The notes beneath the pieces were generated by a model that was given only the letters and a program-made list of their open reading frames with translations, ran no database searches and had not been told where the DNA came from. This document shows, in pieces, positions 1 through 12,162 of a stretch of DNA of 64,000 bases (positions are counted from its first letter, which is position 1; every line of letters begins with the position of its first letter). Location: NCBI GenBank assembly GCA_963556695.1, contig CAUWAG010000006.1, positions 2,604,001-2,668,000 on the forward strand. The letters are read 5' to 3'. The translations under genes were made by a program, and so were the position numbers. This stretch comes from Anthostomella pinea (lineage: Eukaryota; Ascomycota; Sordariomycetes; Xylariales; Xylariaceae).

Positions 1-8
1 CTTCGGGT

Positions 9-1391
9 ATGCGCAGAACGATGAGGTCGAACGGGCAGATGGGGCAGGCAAATCAACAACCCGCACGCCGCACCACGATGCGGCCTGAGCAACCTGAACC
101 AAATCAACAGCCCGCACACCGCACCACGATGCGGCCCGATAAACCAGAACCATCGGTATCAAAACCAAGTCAAGCCCGAGTTGCAAAGCCTCGTCCGCAG
201 ATGGCTCCATCTGAATCTACTGGAAGTCCACGACCCAAGCAGTCCAAGCCCGCTTTGCAACGACGCGGGTCCGATGCCAGTGACAGCAGTTTCAGACGCA
301 GTCGGGCTGTTTCTGGTGAAGGCTTCAACTTCCGCAGGACTATGCGGCAGTCTTCTGCCCCCCAATCGCCTGTTGAGCCCGGAAAGGGTTCTGGCCGACT
401 CAGCTTGCGATCGCTGTCTCCTGCCGGCTCCCAGTTTCGACGCAGCTCAATCACCAGTGCTACCAGCGGCCCTCCTGTTAGCATGAAGCGGCGTACTTTG
501 CGATCCAACAGCGAGTCTAGCCCAGAAGGAAAGCGCTCTTCTATGCGCTTTCCCTCATTTGGCCGATCCAGCAAAGAGCAGTCATCGAATCGCTCTAAAC
601 GACCTAGTCGATTAGGAGGCTCGAGCGACGAGGACGAAGGACCGGTTTCGGGGTTCCGCAGTCGTTTTGACGATTCAAGCGACGAGGAGGATGCCCGACC
701 TGCTTCTTCGGGAAGGGCCGGTCCCCTGTCAAAGGGTACTCTTCGTGGATCTAATACAGCGCCCACCACCTTTAATAGATCGGCTCCTATTCCGGAGAAG
801 GACGAAGACTCGCCAGAACTGCCTGATAGCGATGACGATGAAATGCCTAGCCCTTTGCGAAGTCCGCAAAGTCGCGCAGCTGCCGCAACGGCTGTGCGCG
901 CTGGTCTGGTACGGTCGAGTTCTTCAGCAATTGGTACATCCACCCTGTCACGTCCTGGGATTGGCGGTGGCGGCCCGGTGCCCTCTGATTCGACTCCTGC
1001 CATGTATGGCAGAGACAGACGCCACTCTTTCATGGGTATTCTACGGCGCAACAAGAAGTCAGATCGGCAGTTGAACGATATCCGTCGGGATCAACCCTCC
1101 AGCCCGAAGTTGCAGAAGAGAAGCGCGTTGAAGAGAGGTGACAGTTGGCCGCTTCCTGAGCTTGAAGAGGGTGAGGGTACACAACGGCCAAACACGGCGG
1201 GCAGGCTTCTCAGTCAGAGCAACATGTCCGAAAACGTTCAGAGGCCTGGCCTGTCTGGAAGACGAAGTGTCAGTCTAGGCCTTCCCCCCGCCCAAGACCA
1301 GAATGTGGGCAATGTTACGGGAGATGGTCTCGGGCAGAGGAAGAAGAAGAAGTTTGGCGCGTTGCGCCGGATGTTCAAGCTGGATGACTAG
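9..1391 (+). CDS. Basic Ser/Arg-rich hypothetical protein, 3' part
   Basis: The reading frame is open from the left edge of the window, so the ATG at 9 is probably internal and the gene is partial at its 5' end. The 460 visible residues look disordered. They begin with three short repeats of the type RRTTMRP, and the RRTMR motif recurs further on. Long Ser/Arg/Pro-rich stretches follow, with acidic clusters such as SSDEDEG and SSDEEDA around residues 205-230 and PDSDDDE near 275. The protein ends in a basic segment and a short amphipathic tail, KKKKFGALRRMFKLDD, which could bind a membrane or a partner. No catalytic domain is visible and I do not recognise the family. Dense RRxS and SSDE motifs suggest a phosphorylated regulatory or scaffold protein, but that is inference. 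The frame is clean and stop-free for 1.38 kb. Confidence 0.75.
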   Translation: MRRTMRSNGQMGQANQQPARRTTMRPEQPEPNQQPAHRTTMRPDKPEPSVSKPSQARVAKPRPQMAPSESTGSPRPKQSKPALQRRGSDASDSSFRRSRAVSGEGFNFRRTMRQSSAPQSPVEPGKGSGRLSLRSLSPAGSQFRRSSITSATSGPPVSMKRRTLRSNSESSPEGKRSSMRFPSFGRSSKEQSSNRSKRPSRLGGSSDEDEGPVSGFRSRFDDSSDEEDARPASSGRAGPLSKGTLRGSNTAPTTFNRSAPIPEKDEDSPELPDSDDDEMPSPLRSPQSRAAAATAVRAGLVRSSSSAIGTSTLSRPGIGGGGPVPSDSTPAMYGRDRRHSFMGILRRNKKSDRQLNDIRRDQPSSPKLQKRSALKRGDSWPLPELEEGEGTQRPNTAGRLLSQSNMSENVQRPGLSGRRSVSLGLPPAQDQNVGNVTGDGLGQRKKKKFGALRRMFKLDD

Positions 1392-4187
1392 AAGGGATCC
1401 ATGGCTGACAAGAGGAAGAAGCGCAAGATGTTGGTCAAAAGGGGATCTCAGGCAGGGTAGCTATCTCTACTCCCGTCAGCATGCGAGCCGCGAAATTTCT
1501 TTTGTTTACCGGGGCTAACATATTGGAGAAGAAGCGGCAACAGAGACCGGGCCGGAAGTCTCGATGGCAGGGGACTCGACTCGGTGCGACTCAACAGGGT
1601 TGATGGGCATGCCGGGTTCTCAATCGCGCGCCAAGGCCATTTTCTTTGTTTAGGATAGGGACATACCACCTGCACACACACCCGTTGCGAATTGCATTAT
1701 TGGCAGGCAGTTTGGCTATGGCTTTTTCGCTTCGGGTTCCCTTCAGGGTGAGTTGATGATACCTCTTGTTTGTGCTCGGCTGCTTGTAGGAAACCGCGAA
1801 AGCTTTAAGTAGTGGGCAGGAGAGCGATGCGAGGGAGCAGCAAATCTGACCGCTGGTCTCTACCTATACCTAATAAAATATACTGCCAGAGAGAGTGAAG
1901 CGCTGTGAAGCGTACAGACGCAATCGAACGAAGAAACTGCCTATTCCGTATGACACAGCTTCGTCGATAGCGTACTTCTCGTCCTGGGCCGTCTCGTCAC
2001 CCTTCAGCCCAAGGCAGACACGCCCCGATGCGATCACGCATGGTGCAGAAATTTACGACATTTGGTTCTGGGAACAATCAGCCTGCAAACAGATTACCCT
2101 GGTTCACGGAGAGTACCAGGTCATATGGGTGTGCAAGTGTTGTGCGTCATGAAGCCATCGTGAATCCAGGCCGAGGTCGCACCAGGCGCGGAAGGCGCGG
2201 TCAGGTCAGGTCAGACAAGGGTCCTGGGCTCAGCGTTGATGGGGATGGGGATGGGGATCAGCAAGCCACCCCCACGCCCCGTCGACTGGCGGCTGGCTGG
2301 GAGGCGAAAGATGAAACCATCGTGACCTCACAACTTGAAGTCACCCTGCCGCGCCTCCAGCATTCATTCATACATCTATGATGTATTGCCTCATTACCAG
2401 CTCGGTGTGTTATTACAGAGAGCACAACCTTGGGTAACCAAACTCCTCATAGCGTACAAACTCGTGTGGCCAGAGTCTAGACCCGACAGCAGTTCATGTT
2501 ATGTCTGTGTCGAAATTACCTGAGCCGTTTTGACTGTCACGATGTCTCTCTCTCTCGCTCGCTCGCTGTATTTCGGTCATTTCGGTCTCCGCCTGTAGAT
2601 TTGTTCAATGCTGTGTGTTCTTGATGTGTGCTGCTGCCAGCACACACGCACACACACACGGACAAGCTGCAAGCAACGATCGTGCACCCCCTCATCACTC
2701 AGCTTCCCCCCTCTCGATGTTTTCTTGCCGCTCTCGTATGTCTCGTCCCTCTTGTCTCTCTCCCCCACTCTCACTCGTCGCTCTACATATAGATAGATAG
2801 GCATTGCGGCTCCTACTGCCTTGACTTGGGCTGTTATTCTTGAAAAGACCAGCTGGCTTAACTCTGTTTGGGACCGACCAGGCTCCAGGGACCCGGACCC
2901 GTACCTGTAGTCTTGCGTACACCCAGTCTCTGCTATCATGGGATGTTAAATCCTGTATTCCTAATATAAACGTGGGTACTCTTTGCGATGACAGATTTTT
3001 CTTCTCCATTCATCCCGTCTCATCAATAAATCCCCCCAGAATCCCGCAGCGACTCCCCCTTATTATAGTAGGCTATTAGCGTGAGAAGCTGGTGGTGGGA
3101 CCCGGGGCGTGCTGGGTTTGCATGTCCGATTCCCGCTTGTCATCCACATGTGTAGCGGTCTGGAGGCTCGCATTGGTCCAGACGATCTCGCGGCTCCTGC
3201 TGGCCTTACCTATCTGCGTAAGGTATCGTGGGTCGGGCTTCCGGGAGGACTAGCAGAGGATTTGGGGTCAGGGCACGACTCCAGTCACGAGGTCTTCCAA
3301 CTTTCTGTTCCTAGGCCTGCCAGGGGTCCTCTCTTCCCCACCTGAGCTTGGCCTGTCACAGTGGGATGCCCCTCCTTTTTATTGCTAGCAGGATGGGGGG
3401 GGAGCTCGTAGCTATCCATTGATAGTGCGCGCGGGCGTGCGTCTGCCCGTCTGCCACCCGTGCAAGGAGGATCGTGAGTTTTTTCTGGTCGGATCTGGTG
3501 CTGGCCTGGTGTGCGGTGAGCTGGTCCCCTGACTTGTTGAGGTGCGAGGGTCGTCACTGGTATTAAAACTGTCCCCTGGGTGCTTGCCTTTCTCATCTCC
3601 CACGATCTCCCTTCTCAATTGACTTTCTCCCTTCCTCTCTCCTCTCTCTTCACTCTTCTTTCTATCGCCAGCATCGTACAGCAACGCTCTCTTCCACGGT
3701 CAATCAGAGTATCGTGAAGCGTCGTCCCTCTTGTTTACTACCTAGTCGATTGACCCATTCTGGTGGCTCCAGCTTCATTCTACCCACACACTACCAAGCT
3801 ACTCCAGCTTTCTCCCTGTGAAAGTGGATAATCAGAGCTTTTCTTTGAGCTTTTCTTTGAGGCATCGATAGTCCACATCCCTACGTCATTGTCCATTCTC
3901 CACGAGCTGCCTGTCAATCTCTTAAAGCGCATTGAGGCTCTCGCAGACAACTTGAACAACACATTCATTCTCCATTCGCCCACTACAGAGTAGCATACCT
4001 ATTCAATAGCCTAAGTGTGCACCATCACCACCTCTCCCACCCAACAATTGGCGACCACCTCGCGCACACTTCCAACCTACCTATCACAACAACCGGCCAT
4101 CCATCTTCTCTGGTCCCGTCGCCGATCGCCTTTTCCTCACCTTCCAACACCGCACATCGCATCATACCCATCACACTTCCTTCCAAG
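1392..4187. other. Intergenic region, no gene seen
   Basis: This is 2.8 kb with no coding model. It holds simple repeats: TCTC/GCTC runs near 2549-2567, CA-rich runs near 2641-2660 and GATA units near 2789-2800. The last 600 bases become strongly pyrimidine-rich and are probably the promoter and leader of the dehydrogenase gene at 4188. Confidence 0.6.
3601..3665 (+). promoter_or_regulatory. CT-rich promoter/leader tract of the dehydrogenase gene
   Basis: There is a dense CT tract (runs of CTCC, CTTCC and CTCTC) about 520 bases before the ATG at 4188. Such tracts often lie just upstream of transcription starts in filamentous fungi. No clear TATA box is seen, and the exact start site cannot be read from sequence. 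Confidence 0.35.
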
Positions 4188-5736
4188 ATGTTCTCCCGCA
4201 ACATGCTTCGCACGTCGACGCGTGCCCTGCGCTCAGCCAACACAGCTGCCAACGTCACCGTCGCCCGACCTGCCGCCGCCTTCCTGCACACCAACCCGCC
4301 CATGTCCAGCGCCGCCAACAAGGACAACAAGCACAACAATTCCAACCAGCCCGGCTCCTTTGCGCGTACGGATGACTCTATTACGGTCGAGTACCCAGAG
4401 GACCAAGACCTCCCCTCCTCGACGCCCGTCCAAGGACGCGGTGGTCTACACATGAAGCGCACTCTGGCTTCATTCTCGCTGGAAGGAAAGGTTGGCGTGG
4501 TGACTGGAGGTGCCAGAGGCCTGGGACTCGTCATGGGACAGGGCATGGTCATCAGTGGCGCTAACCTAGCCATTGTCGACATGAACAGTAAGTACTTCCC
4601 TCCTTATTATGCATTCCATCTCTGCGCGACCGCCCGGTGGTTGTGGTAGTGGTTGTGATGTGGTGTTGAGATGTGAATGTCCGGGTTCGGCATGCACGGG
4701 CTCTGGGCTTTCAATCGCTCGCTTCTCATTCGACCTCGACTTCCTTCTGCTCATGCATGATCTTCACCCCACGTGGCCTCCCCAATCAGCCACCAACCAC
4801 CCGTGTGACTTGCCATTCTCAAGATAACATGACAAGTGAGATTGATGGCTGACGAATCGGCCCGCTGAACAGAGGAAGAGGCTGAGCGTCAGGCTTCGGA
4901 GCTGGTCGAGGTGTTCCGCAAGGAGAACCCGGGCGCGCACAGAGTTCCCAAGGTGACAGCTCATTACGCCGATGTGTCCGATGCCGACTCGGTGCAGAGC
5001 TGCATCGACAGTGTGATCAAGGAGCACGGCAAGATCGACCACCTGGTCACCAGTGCCGGCTTCACCGAGAACTACAATGCCATCGACTACCCGATCGACC
5101 GCATTCGCAAGCTGTGGAACGTCAACGTCGACGGCACCTACCTGTTTGCCACCACCGTCGCAAAGCATCTGATGGCGCGCAAGAGCCCGGGAAGCATGGT
5201 CTTCATCGGCAGCATGAGTGGTGCCATTGTCAATGTGCCCCAGCCCCAGGCGTAAGTTTCTCCTTTGCTCATGGCAAAACTCCTGTTGGTCGCGCATAAG
5301 TCGCTCTCGAGCAGAAGTGCTAACAATCCTGTGATCTCGCACAGACCTTACAATGCCGCCAAGGCCGCTGTTCGACACCTGGCTGCGTCGCTGGCTGTCG
5401 AGTGGGCTCACGCAGGCATCCGAGTCAACTGCATCTCCCCCGGATACATGTTGACTGCCCTGTAAGTCTGGCTCGGTCCTTCCCTCGCCTGCGATGTTGA
5501 CCTGGTCTATTTGATCAATCAATTAGCAGAGGCTGACAAGTTTACTCCCAAACAGTACCGAGAAGATCCTTGATGACAACCCTGAGCTTAAGCGCCAATG
5601 GACATCACTTATTCCCCAGGGTAAGATGGGTCAGCCCGTCGACCTCATGGGTCCTGTCTCCTTCTTGCTCTCCGATGCCAGTCAGTACGTCACTGGTGCC
5701 GACCTCCGTGTCGATGGCGGTTACACTGTCACCTAA
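4188..5736 (+). CDS. Short-chain dehydrogenase/reductase, polyol (mannitol/arabinitol/sorbose) type, mitochondrial-like
   Basis: Spliced model: 4188-4587, 4873-5251, 5345-5461, 5556-5736, giving 358 residues with all phases matching. Introns use GTAAGT donors and CAG acceptors. The N-terminus (MFSRNMLRTSTRALRS) is basic and hydroxylated with no acidic residues, like a mitochondrial presequence, and is followed by a low-complexity Asn-rich linker to about residue 60. The classical SDR fold comes next: the cofactor loop TGGARGLG near 105-112, the catalytic Ser in IGSMSG, the YxxxK pair in PYNAAK, and the C-terminal GADLRVDGGYTVT. The family reduces ketoses or oxidises polyols with NAD(P)H. Closest known types are D-arabinitol 2-dehydrogenase, sorbose reductase and mannitol dehydrogenase, and the substrate cannot be assigned. 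The ATG at 4188 is the first in frame; the frame is open upstream but contains no earlier ATG. Confidence 0.9.
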
Positions 5737-8700
5737 GCGACAGATGGACAGGATCAGCTAGAGGTGTGTGATACAGGTTCATGGCGTACAAGGAAAGACA
5801 TGGTTCGGCTCCTGGTTTATTCGATAGAGAAGATCTCTCTTTTTCTATATGCCCAGACCCCGGTAGGCCTGTGCGGCCAGGCTCTCGCTCTCGCTACATG
5901 TTTGGACAGAGCAGGATGGAACGGGCCTGTATAGGATACGACGGCGTGGGATATGCAATGGCTACTTTGCCGGCGTTTTCAGTCTGTTGCTAGCAAGCAG
6001 GGACAAAACTGCGATCGGTGGTTTTCATAGGCGAATAGGATCCCTCGGTCTGCTTTCTGATTCTGATGTGTTCAAAGTGAATAGTCGACACAAGGACAGT
6101 GGATAAGCATGCGTTTCAATTCAGCAAGCATTGGGGATGAAGAAAGCCAGTAAACTAAGAAGTGAATAAGTGCCTTGTAAAGCGAAAGAGAATGGTTTCG
6201 TTGTCGCAATTTAATTTGGGACTCGGAGGCAAAGTCCCCGTCTTGTCTTGGCGCATTTTCGTGCGGCTCCCTCACTTATTCAATATGGCATTCCGGCGGC
6301 CCGCGGCGAATGGAGCCTGCCCACCTGCCGAAACCAGGTAACCGCACCATTGGGCCGGGACGGGACTTGGGCGTGTCATGGGATCCGGACGCTATGCGGG
6401 TGTGTCTTATTTTGACATTTGCGCTTATATTCAGGTGGACTGCGGGTTGGATGTCTGAAAAGCCGTATCCATTGTAAGTAAACACCCTCTCTGTCTGTAC
6501 ATATATTACCCGCGGAGACTTCAAGTAACACAATCTCCTTTCCAGAATGCCTATTCCGTTCCTCCTATTCATAAGGAGCCCACTCATCGTTATAAAATCC
6601 AATCCATAAGACATGGCAACAGCGTCAAGAGGCAGACGGTGTCTGCAAGACAACCTACCGTGCCTCTGCAAGCCCCTACCAGCAACCTATGAAGTTACCT
6701 CATCACTTGGCTCGTATTCGAGCATCATCGCTGGTCCAGTCGGGACGATGGTGAGCTTGATAGTATTTACCCATGAACTGGTAGCGAAAATCGTGAATGC
6801 CGGACTCTAGTTGGGCTGTTCTTATGGCCAGTGTCCCGACTCTCGAGCGCTGGCATTTGGCTGGGCGCCTTGGCAAGTTGGCAATCGAAAGATGAAGTGT
6901 ATCGAGGACCTCCCTCCTCGTTCGCCTCCCAGTAGGTTAGCAACTTAGCATCTGTCGATGTTCCTTTCTTTAGAGTGTCATCGCTATCCTCGGGATCGGC
7001 ATCATCGTTGTCGGTTAAATTATCGTACTACGGTGCCCGTGGTGTTCGTACAGCCAGCCACGTCCCGCCTGGAATAATGAAGTGAAGGTGTTATGTATAT
7101 CACTACCTCCTTCCTCTGATCTGAGCCCAATGCGGTGGGTGTCCCTTCTGTCGGGCGGGTTGTCTGCGGCTAGAACATGATAACTACATCTCGGGTCCTA
7201 CTAATCTGGCGATTCTCATAGTCTTCAGTCCATACGAAGCGATTCGTAGCTCAGCTCGTGGCCCAAGATGTCCACGCCATCGTAGTTAATTGTCATGTGA
7301 GCGGCAAGGGGCGACGAGTCGTCCTTCCAAACCAAAAGTGCGGATCTCTGTGTGATGACATCCCACTGCCGACGTGCATATTCGACACGTGGTCCTTCGC
7401 CCATTTAATGGCGGCCTTCCCACCAGAAGTGTCGCAGGTGTACTCGCTCGTGTCGGAGCTGAAGGTAAACAAGGGCGGAGCAAGACTGACAACGTCAGGG
7501 GTCCAACGACGAGCTCCGGAGGGCTGAGACAGCGACGTAACTCGAATTCCAGGTGGTCGACTGGAGGTTGGAGGGCACGTGCGAAGCCGGCATAGGCTGG
7601 GGCGTTTAGCAGGTGGCAATGAGGAGTAGAATATATATTATTTGACGGCATCAAAGCTTGGATAACGTATCTGGCATAAGCCCTTGGAATAACCAGTTTT
7701 TAAGGCGCCCAAGGTTCTCCTTGCTTGTTTCATGGTGCTTGATCTAGATGTGCCTTGCTTCTAGGTTAGTTGTATCGAGGAACACCATTCAGTGGGCTCA
7801 TGTACTTACCGATAAAGGGCACATCTTGTCACTAGCAGCTGGTTGACGCACTGACTAAACCGTAGTTGGTTGAATAATGTGCCTTTTATACATAACCTCA
7901 TCAAGAGCACGTTGTCATCCAAGGTTTTTTTGCGTACATACTGAGCCCAGAGATGCCTCTGCGCATGGTTGATGTCTATTGAGTAATTTGCGGGTAAGTT
8001 AACAATCACAATGGAAATACCTACTAGTTATTGTACAGAATGTGGATTTCAGAGTAGCAGTCAGACAAGGACGTGCCTGGGGACCTGGAGAATGCAGAAA
8101 TCGAGAATTTCTCCTCTTCTACACGGGCATCTGCCTGAAACTGCGTGATCTTGATAAGTCCATCTATCAGGATGAGGTGTTTCCTAAGGGGAGTCAGTCA
8201 GATCTAAACACGAACACTCTTGGGTAGCAGGCGTAGTGGGAGATTCCATCTCCCCGGGCCGGAATTCACGGTCCCGGATGCTTTCTCAGAGATCAAATAA
8301 GATGGGAGAAGGCACTGCAGTGAAAAGGGCCATGTTCCGGCTCATGATTTACTGGTCGATCGATTACTCGGCATTCGTGGCAAGGCCGCAAGGTAAATAT
8401 GCATAGTGGTGCTTTGTACATAACGTTAAACTCTACCATAGACTGGCATGATCAAGCGTTAATTCGACATATTAATTACCCGCGACAAGACCGCCATGCT
8501 ATCCTCCTCCATTCAGGGCGATATGGCCCCGACAGCGACTCCGTGTGGTCCAAGGCTCTTGATGCTGACATCCCATAGTAAGGTCGGAATTGGCGCCGTG
8601 CCCGAGCAATGTCTCAAGTGTGTCAACTTCATATACGTGACTATCCCTTGAGTCTCCTTTTCAATTGATTGACACGGTTTGGGCAATCTCATTGAATATT

Positions 8701-9540
8701 CAAGCTCGTTGGACCGTCACGCATCACGCATGTTTGTCATTGGGCTTTCAGCAGCTTTGCCAGCTATGGAATTACAGAGCGGTCCAGCAGCTTTAGGTGT
8801 ATCAACGGAGTGCGCTGGTCTCCCGAAAACTCATTCTTCCTTTGGATGACGAGCTCATCCCATGGTTCTGGTGAGTAACAGCAACAGTTCTGGCCGTCGC
8901 GTAACGTTATTTCTAATCTCGAAACAGGGCTTTCGTAACAAGAGCCCGAGTTGCCGTCATCACCACGTGCTATCCGAGTGGGACCGAGCAGGCCAAGCCC
9001 GTTCGCTTCAAGGCCATATACGCTGTCGGTGAGCTCACCATCGCATGGCTCGGATCAGAATGCGAGCAGCGCGGATGCCAGCATGTCCAACAGAGCACGA
9101 TCGAATCCCGGCACTACAGGTCGGCGACCTGAGGTCGCCAGCAAGGTTGGAAGTAGTAGCGCGAACGCTAGGCTAGGGGACCCAGATAAGTATCGTCCCT
9201 ACAAATTTATATGGGAAGATACGCCTGAGAGCACAGCAGTTTTATAAATAGAACCGTGATCAGCAGTATATCCACATCTGATCTGGCGATATCTGCCCTC
9301 CGCATGGCGTGGCGCCGCGCTACTACTTCCGACCTCAGATCGCCGACCTGTAGTGTCCGTACAGATAGGGTGAGGTAATTCAGGAACATACCTAGGTACA
9401 CACCAAGGCATCCATGCTGTCGATGATTGCGAGTCCTCAGAGTACTACAAGTAGCTCTAGTGCCTCCCAAGTTCTTGGCATCTTGCTCTTCATCCATCAG
9501 TGCACGTCGCGTTGCCGCACCACCATCACCCGTCGTCACA
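5737..9540. other. Intergenic region, no gene seen
   Basis: This is 3.8 kb without a coding model. Only short overlapping ORFs on both strands occur, with no recognisable domain or linked splice sites. The first 300 bases are presumably the 3' UTR of the dehydrogenase gene. No convincing repeat was seen. Confidence 0.55.
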
Positions 9541-10672
9541 ATGTCCACAATCAATCCAGATCCGCTGGCGTTGGCCCCGCCCCTGGATCGTCTCCAGCTT
9601 CGCCTTCTCCAGACTCTCTATCCTCTCCCAGCGCACCCCCCACCGCCGCGCTCGTCATCTAAGCCCATGGCAGTACTCTGTCTAGGACTCCCACGCACAG
9701 GCACAGAGTCGCTAGCTCTGGCTCTCGAGATCCTCGACATCGCGCCTGTATATCACGGCTGGAACAACAACAACAACAACAACAACAAAGACCCCTCGAA
9801 CTGCGCGACGTGGAACTCGTTCGCCAGCTTCAAGCGTGAGAATGGTGATGGGAAGATGATACCCAGAGAACACTTTGAGCAGATATTGAGCGGAGCAGTT
9901 GCGGTCGCCGACTTCCCTGCTACTGCGTTCTCGAAGGATCTGGCGGAGGTGTATCCCGAGGCCAAGATCGTGCTGAATTGAAGGCCAATGACTGGGGAGG
10001 GCAATGAATATACCGACGAGGAGGCCGCGAGTGGAAGAAGAGCATGTGGGAGAGCTTTGTGGGGATAGCGGAGGGGAGGTGGATTGGATATATGGCATAT
10101 TTGCTAGGCTTTGCGAGGTATTTCGAGGCCGAGGCAGCTTGGGTGTCCAATGTAAGTCGTCGTTGGTGTGCGGGCTCGGCTTGTAGTTATTGGCTACCTC
10201 ATGAGCAGGAAGTTGACATATCTCTCGATCTTTTAGGACTATCACTGGGTATATCGACCATACTGGAACTACAACTTCCAAGATAACGCGCTGTAGCGAC
10301 ATACAAGCGACATTACCAGGAGCTCGAAGCTCAAGCAGCCACACAAGGACGGCAGGTGCTGCATTGGAGCGTCGAAGATGGCTGGTGTGTCTTGGTCTGA
10401 GATCAGTGCAGACTTCGGCAATGAGTCTTGCGATTTTCCTCACCACTCACTCGTACTGACCGTGCAAATATAGGGAACCACTTTGCGAATTCCTCGACGT
10501 ACCCGTCCCCGCGGAGCCGTTCCCTCACTCCAACCAAGCCTCCGACTTCGACCGCAGAGTAATGCAGCTGTACGAAGCGCGATTCCAGCGCGCATTCAAG
10601 AACGTCGGGGTCTTGGTTGTCGCGTCCGCATTGGCAGCGTTCAGCGTCTGGTATGTAATGCGCAGAGTCTAG
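9541..10672 (+). pseudogene. Sulfotransferase-family P-loop protein, disrupted
   Basis: The pieces match the fungal sulfotransferase-like family: CLGLPRTGTESLALAL (the P-loop region that would bind PAPS), YHGWNN, DFPATAF and PEAKIVLN, then EWKKSMWESF, HWVYRPYW, YKRHYQELE and EPLCEFLDVPVP. A C-terminal membrane helix (VGVLVVASALAAFSVWYVMRRV region) follows. Reading segments are 9541-9978, 10011-10151, 10237 to about 10288, about 10290-10384 and 10474-10672. Introns at 10152-10236 (GTAAGT...TTTAG) and 10385-10473 (GTGTGT...TATAG) look normal. Two breaks do not: an in-frame TGA at 9979 with 32 extra bases before the frame resumes at 10011, and a -1 shift near 10288-10296 ending in TAG at 10294. 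An AAC/ACA run at 9767-9788 encodes poly-Asn. Either the gene is a young pseudogene or there are two assembly errors. Confidence 0.75.
9767..9788 (+). repeat. (AAC)n microsatellite coding for poly-Asn
   Basis: Consecutive AAC triplets encode about eight Asn residues within the broken sulfotransferase-family gene. The run is absent from the general motif pattern of the family, so it is probably an expansion in a surface loop. Confidence 0.8.
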
Positions 10673-11320
10673 AACCGCCTTGATGTGGAGTTTCGACTTG
10701 TCGAGAGGAGTTGTGGGTAGCAAAGGTGCCCGAAAGTATATGTAGTTGATCATTTGAGCATTTTCCTTCTTCTCCCGGAATCAACCAAAGCGCTTACTCA
10801 AATATACTGCTGATCTCAGCTTGGCATTGGGGATCATATACGATATGTGTATGGCCACACATTATGGCAAGTTACTCGGCATGGGGGAAACAAGTGCTTT
10901 GAAGAAGACAGCGAAAGGGAGTAGTGAGCGTTGTAGTGAGTGTGATCGATCCACCCAACACCAAGTCCGTTTCTGGGCGCTCATGTCAGGACCCATCGAC
11001 AGCACTTGCTTCATTCAAACAGTCTTGCGGTCATGTTTTCGAGACCCTTCGAGGCGCTGTAGGGCTGAGCAAGTCCTTTGCCGCCGGTGAGCGGACATGA
11101 AGCTAATGCAGTGCTTGGGCAACACGGTTGTGTCAGCCCCAGCCCGAAACGACCCCTGTGTTTTCCGACAGGTGTCACAATGCTGCACGTGCTTGGTGCC
11201 ACCTTCGTACTGTGGCAGGCCTTTCGTTTGAGTTAAGATGCCCCTTCTCCCGCTAGGTGTCACGAGGCTGGCGGATGCTACCTTTGTACTATAACGTGAG
11301 CCTGTACGCTACCCTTCATA
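10673..11320. other. Intergenic, degenerate repeat remnants
   Basis: No gene is visible. Two similar blocks starting GGTGTCAC, at about 11164-11213 and 11255-11290, share the order GTGTCAC...GGTGCCACC/GATGCTACC...TT(C/T)GTACT. They look like remnants of an older repeat next to the transposon. The TA at 11319-11320 is the left target duplication of the pogo-like element. Confidence 0.4.
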
Positions 11321-11375
11321 ACGGCAGGGCCATATAAATGGACACCCCCATATGTGGGACAGCTTTCAAACCAAA
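11321..11375 (+). repeat. Left terminal inverted repeat of the pogo-like element
   Basis: It pairs with 14697-14751 on the other strand with a few mismatches and a one-base length difference. The perfectly shared core is GACACCCCCATATGTGGGA. Similarity continues inward at lower identity to about 11510. Confidence 0.85.
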
Positions 11376-11535
11376 AGGCTAGACTTCCACCCACCGATAA
11401 CTCAATCGGAATTGAAGCTCTAGATAATCTATATAATGCGTTTGAATCTCTTTTTCTTGGAGTTTTTACCAATACTATTTGTTCTAGTGGTAGCACGCAG
11501 GCTGGCGGGTTGCGCGGCGTGAAGATCGCACTACA

Positions 11536-11672
11536 ATGGGCTCGTCAGACTCCTCATCAGTGCCATCACCCCCTTCGTTAATAGCAACCCCTTTATCCTT
11601 AAAGGGTCCTAATTCCTTTGATTCTTCTGAATCTGACTCTAGAGAGGATTCAGACATTGATCTCTTTAATTT
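11536..11672 (+). other. Possible first exon of a second ORF inside the transposon
   Basis: An ATG at 11536 opens a short acidic, Ser-rich reading frame (starts MGSSDSSSVPSPPS, ends DSREDSDIDLFNL). It ends exactly at a good fungal donor (GTAAGTATTT). No following exon could be joined with confidence. The frame could be a relic of an accessory gene or chance. Confidence 0.25.
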
Positions 11673-12162
11673 GTAAGTATTTATATTCTATAATTCATGT
11701 ATAACTTATCATTACTCTTTCCACTGCTTAATAACAATTTGTGCGGTTCTTATATGCTAGATTTATTCCTTGATAATGTCCCCAATTCTCCAAAATCATT
11801 AATTAGGCTCTTCTTGGGGTGCCTTAGGGCGCTTCTTTGGCTATAGACGCTTGATTTTGTTGTCTTTTGCCTTTAATAGCTCCTTTATAAGCACTAGCTC
11901 AATCACTATCTCATTGTAAGACTTCGCAACTGAGCGGATTGCTACTCACTGCTGAGGGGTCTCAGCAACTTATGATAGTATTAAGGCTATATCTTGCCCT
12001 AATTTAGGGGCTTTTAGTGCTTTTAGGGTGCTTTAAGGGTTCATTATAGCTGCTGCTGCTGCTTGAATCTCCCTTGCCTTTACCATATGCTCGTTTGCCA
12101 GCGTTTTTTTGCTTATTTATTGGCTAAAGCCCAGCAGTATGCTATTCTAAATGCACAATAAC

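Noticed and set aside
170..1054. 294-codon minus-strand ORF
   Set aside because: It mirrors the basic protein gene at 9-1391 and has no domain of its own.
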